Origin: Siphonodentalium dalli
Taxonomy: Eukaryota; Mollusca; Scaphopoda; Gadilida; Siphonodentaliidae
Direction of reading: 5' to 3'
Assembly (NCBI GenBank): GCA_032622095.1
Contig: CP136063.1
Coordinates: forward strand, 26,724,987 to 26,788,986
DNA: 64,000 bases
In this document: positions 61,320 through 64,000 of the stretch, piece by piece
How positions within the stretch are numbered: position 1 is the first letter of the stretch
Layout: each line of letters begins with the position of its first letter
Made by a program: the position numbers and the translations under genes
The notes under the pieces: model-generated
Told to the model about the DNA's origin: nothing
Databases searched by the model: none
What the model saw: only the letters and a program-made list of their open reading frames with translations

Positions 61320-63405
61320 CGACTAACCCGTTTTAAACAAGGACAGGTGAAATATTTTCATTTTACTAGTTGGAGTTATTCTCGGCTAATCATTTGTAAC
61401 CGTAACCGCTAAAACACGTCGCATTTTTGAAACGACTTGCAAATGTATTCTCGGCTAATCATTTGTAACCGTAACCGCTAAAACATGTCTCATTTTTGAA
61501 ACGACTTGCAAATGTAACTTTGTAACCCGTTTTAAACAAGGACAGGTGAAATATGTTCATTTTACTAGTTGGAGTTATTCTCGGCTAATCATTTGTAACA
61601 GTAACCGCTAAAACATGTCTCATTTTTGAAACAACTTGCAAATGTAACTTTGTAACCCGTTTTAAACAAGGACAGGTGAAATATTTTCATTTTACTAGTT
61701 GGAGTTATTCTCGGCTAATCATTTGTAACCGTAACAGCTAAAACACGTCGCATTTTTGAAACGACTTGCAAATGTAACTTTGTAACCCGTTTTAAACAAG
61801 GACAGGTGAAATATTTTCATTTTACTAGTTGGAGTTATTCTCGGCTAATCATTTGTAACCCTAACCGCTAAAACACGTCGCATTTTTGAAACGACTTGCA
61901 AATGTAACTTTGTAACCCGTTTTAAACAAGGACAGGTAAAATATTTTCATTTTTCTAGTTGGAGTTATTCTCGGCTAATCATTTGTAACCGTAACCGCGA
62001 AAACACGTCGCATTTTTGAAACGACTTCCAAATGTAACCGTAACCGCGAAAACACGTCGCATTTTTGAAACGACTTGCAAATGTAACTTTTTAACCAGTT
62101 TTTAACAAGGATGGGTGAAATATTTTCATTTTTCTAGTTGGAGTTATTCTCAGCTAATCATTTGTAACCGTAACCGCTAAAACATGTCTCATTTTTGAAA
62201 CGACTTGCAAATGTAACTTTGTAACCCGTTTTAAACAAGGACAGGTGAAATATGTTCATTTTACTAGTTGGAGTTATTCTCGGCTAATCATTTGTAACCG
62301 TAACAGCTAAAACACGTCGCATTTTTGAAACGACTTGCAAATGTAACTTTGTAACCCGTTTTAAACAAGGACAGGTAAAATATTTTCATTTTACTAGTTG
62401 GAGTTATTCTCGGCTAATCATTTGTAACCGTAACCGCGAAAACACGTCGCATTTTTGAAACGACTTCCAAATGTAACCGTAACCGCGAAAACACGTCGCA
62501 TTTTTGAAACGACTTGCAAATGTAACTTTTTAACCAGTTTTTAACAAGGATGGGTGAAATATTTTCATTTTACTAGTTGGAGTTATTCTCGGCTAATCAT
62601 TTGTAACCGTAACCGCTAAAACATGTCTCATTTTTGAAACGACTTGCAAATGTAACTTTGTAACCCGTTTTAAACAAGGACAGGTGAAATATGTTAATTT
62701 TACTAGTTGGAGTTATTCTCGGCTAATCATTTGTAACCGTAACAGCTAAAACACGTCGCATTTTTGAAACGACTTGCAAATGTAACTTTGTAACCCGTTT
62801 TAAACAAGGACAGGTGAAATATTTTCATTTTACTAGTTGGAATTATTCTCGGCTAATCATTTGTAACCCTAACCGCTAAAACACGTCGCATTTTTGAAAC
62901 GACTTGCAAATGTAACTTTGTAACCCGTTTTAAACAAGGACAGGTAAAATATTTTCATTTTTCTAGTTGGAGTTATTCTCGGCTAATCATTTGTAACCGT
63001 AACCGCGAAAACACGTCGCATTTTTGAAACGACTTCCAAATGTAACCGTAACCGCGAAAACACGTCGCATTTTTGAAACGACTTGCAAATGTAACTTTGT
63101 AACCAGTTTTTAACAAGGATGGGTGAAATATTTTCATTTTTCTAGTTGGAATTATTCTCTGCCAATCATTTGTAACCGTAACCGAGAAAACACGTCGCAT
63201 TTTTGAAACGACTTCCAAATGTAACCGTAACCGCGAAAACACGTCGCATTTTTGAAACGACTTGCAAATGTAACTTTGTAACCCGTTTTTAACAAGGATG
63301 GGTGAAATATTTTCATTATTCTAGTTGGAGTTATTCTCTGCCAATCATTTGTAACCGTAACCGAGAAAACACGTCGCATTTTTGAAACGACTTGCAAATG
63401 TTTCC
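61320..63405. repeat. 130-bp satellite array with 180-bp long variants
   Basis: About 14 units. GTAACCC-type starts lie at about 61522, 61652, 61782, 61912, 62092, 62221, 62351, 62531, 62660, 62790, 62920, 63100 and 63280. Most spacings are 129-130; four are 180, where an internal block of 50 bp (AAATGTAACCGTAACCGCGA onward) is duplicated. Long units generally follow units reading CAGGTAAAATATTTT, so variants travel together as higher-order repeats of about 439-699 bp. The 80-99-codon minus frames here are repeat frames only. Confidence 0.93.
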
Positions 63406-63600
63406 TATGTAACCAGGTTACAAAATGCATAACGTATATTTCCTGCACCAAAACTGGACATGTCTATCACCGCCTGGTCAAACTACACACACGTACCAAG
63501 TTTCGTTCCGATCGGTCGAGAATCGTAGATTTGTATCAATGACAGACAAACATTCAAACAAACAAACAAACAAACAAACAAACAGACAGAGGTCTTCAAA
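63406..63600. repeat. Possible retroelement tail with (CAAA)n
   Basis: ACCAAGTTTCGTTCCGATCG (63496-63515) followed by GACAGACAAACATT and a (CAAA)n run at about 63557-63582 then CAGACAGAGG. This layout is common at the 3' ends of small interspersed repeats in marine invertebrates; the assignment is by resemblance only. Confidence 0.45.
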
Positions 63601-64000
63601 ATATATATGAGATATGATACTATCAAAGGGAGGTTTTGAACAACAATCCATTTATGCACAATTAGAGTTTCACTAGTATAACTACAACATGTGGCTACAA
63701 GTAGAGAAAGTCGTACGGTATACACACTAACATGGTGCTATGAAAACATCATGTTTTGACTTCAGGGGTGCTATTCACCAAGCGAGACTATTTTATAAAC
63801 CAGGTAGTTTGATTGGTAGCGGCTGAACGCCAATGTATCTTTGCATTAGCGCAAACGACACACGCTGTCGATGGTGTAATTGATCCAATATATCAGAGTT
63901 GTCACTTGTCAATTGACGCCGTCTCACGACTGATTCATGAACACTGCACACAATCGGCATGTATAGCGGTATAATGTTTGGGTATAATTGTGTGGAGACT
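63601..64000. other. No gene recognised
   Basis: Single-copy-looking DNA with no frame, repeat or RNA gene that I can support. Confidence 0.4.

Noticed and set aside
62973-63451. 89- and 99-codon minus frames
   Set aside because: They are translations of the 130-bp satellite and repeat the same peptide with the repeat period.

Overview
This looks like nuclear DNA from an animal, most likely a lophotrochozoan and probably a mollusc. The evidence is a spliced C-type lectin exon, fossils of APE/RT-type non-LTR retrotransposons, DNA-transposon remnants with clear terminal repeats, and very dense tandem repeats. There are no operons, ribosome binding sites or densely packed ORFs. The species cannot be named from sequence alone. 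The window is almost entirely repeats: one piece of a plausible host gene is visible, and nearly all other long reading frames are accidental frames through repeats.

Layout. 0-5.3 kb: AT-rich DNA with a decayed LINE 3' coding end (about 0.6-1.2 kb) and an old tandem dimer. 5.36-8.45 kb: a 139-bp array joined to a ~562-bp array. 8.7-11.35 kb: a family of ~215-bp repeats ending in a short hairpin, plus other degenerate tandem repeats. 12.1 kb: a perfect 43-bp inverted repeat. 12,326-34,620: one satellite of about 1,010 copies of a 22-bp monomer with kilobase-scale higher-order structure, ending in a 100-N assembly gap. 34.7-44.5 kb: a TIR element abutting the gap, a second LINE fossil of the same family as the first, a large palindrome and several tandem dimers with units of 170-208 bp. 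44.6-50.3 kb: a decayed LINE on the minus strand with endonuclease, reverse transcriptase, C-terminal Cys/His motif and a 2A-like motif. It appears interrupted by a Harbinger-type element (CTG duplication), which is itself interrupted by a 96-bp hAT-like foldback (8-bp duplication). 54.7-55.3 kb: the last coding exon of a C-type lectin on the minus strand, whose final codons have been amplified into a 42-bp minisatellite directly behind the stop codon. 56-63.4 kb: an inverted duplication, a TIR element with subterminal palindromes, and a 130-bp satellite with its own higher-order pattern.

The genes do not form a pathway. What ties the window together is repeat birth and layering: satellites growing from gene ends, transposons nested in transposons, and assembly stress in the longest array. 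The observations most worth following are the lectin-derived minisatellite, the two-site variant code and higher-order structure of the 22-bp array (with a patch of likely consensus errors), the three-layer transposon nest, and the broken 2A-like motif in the LINE.
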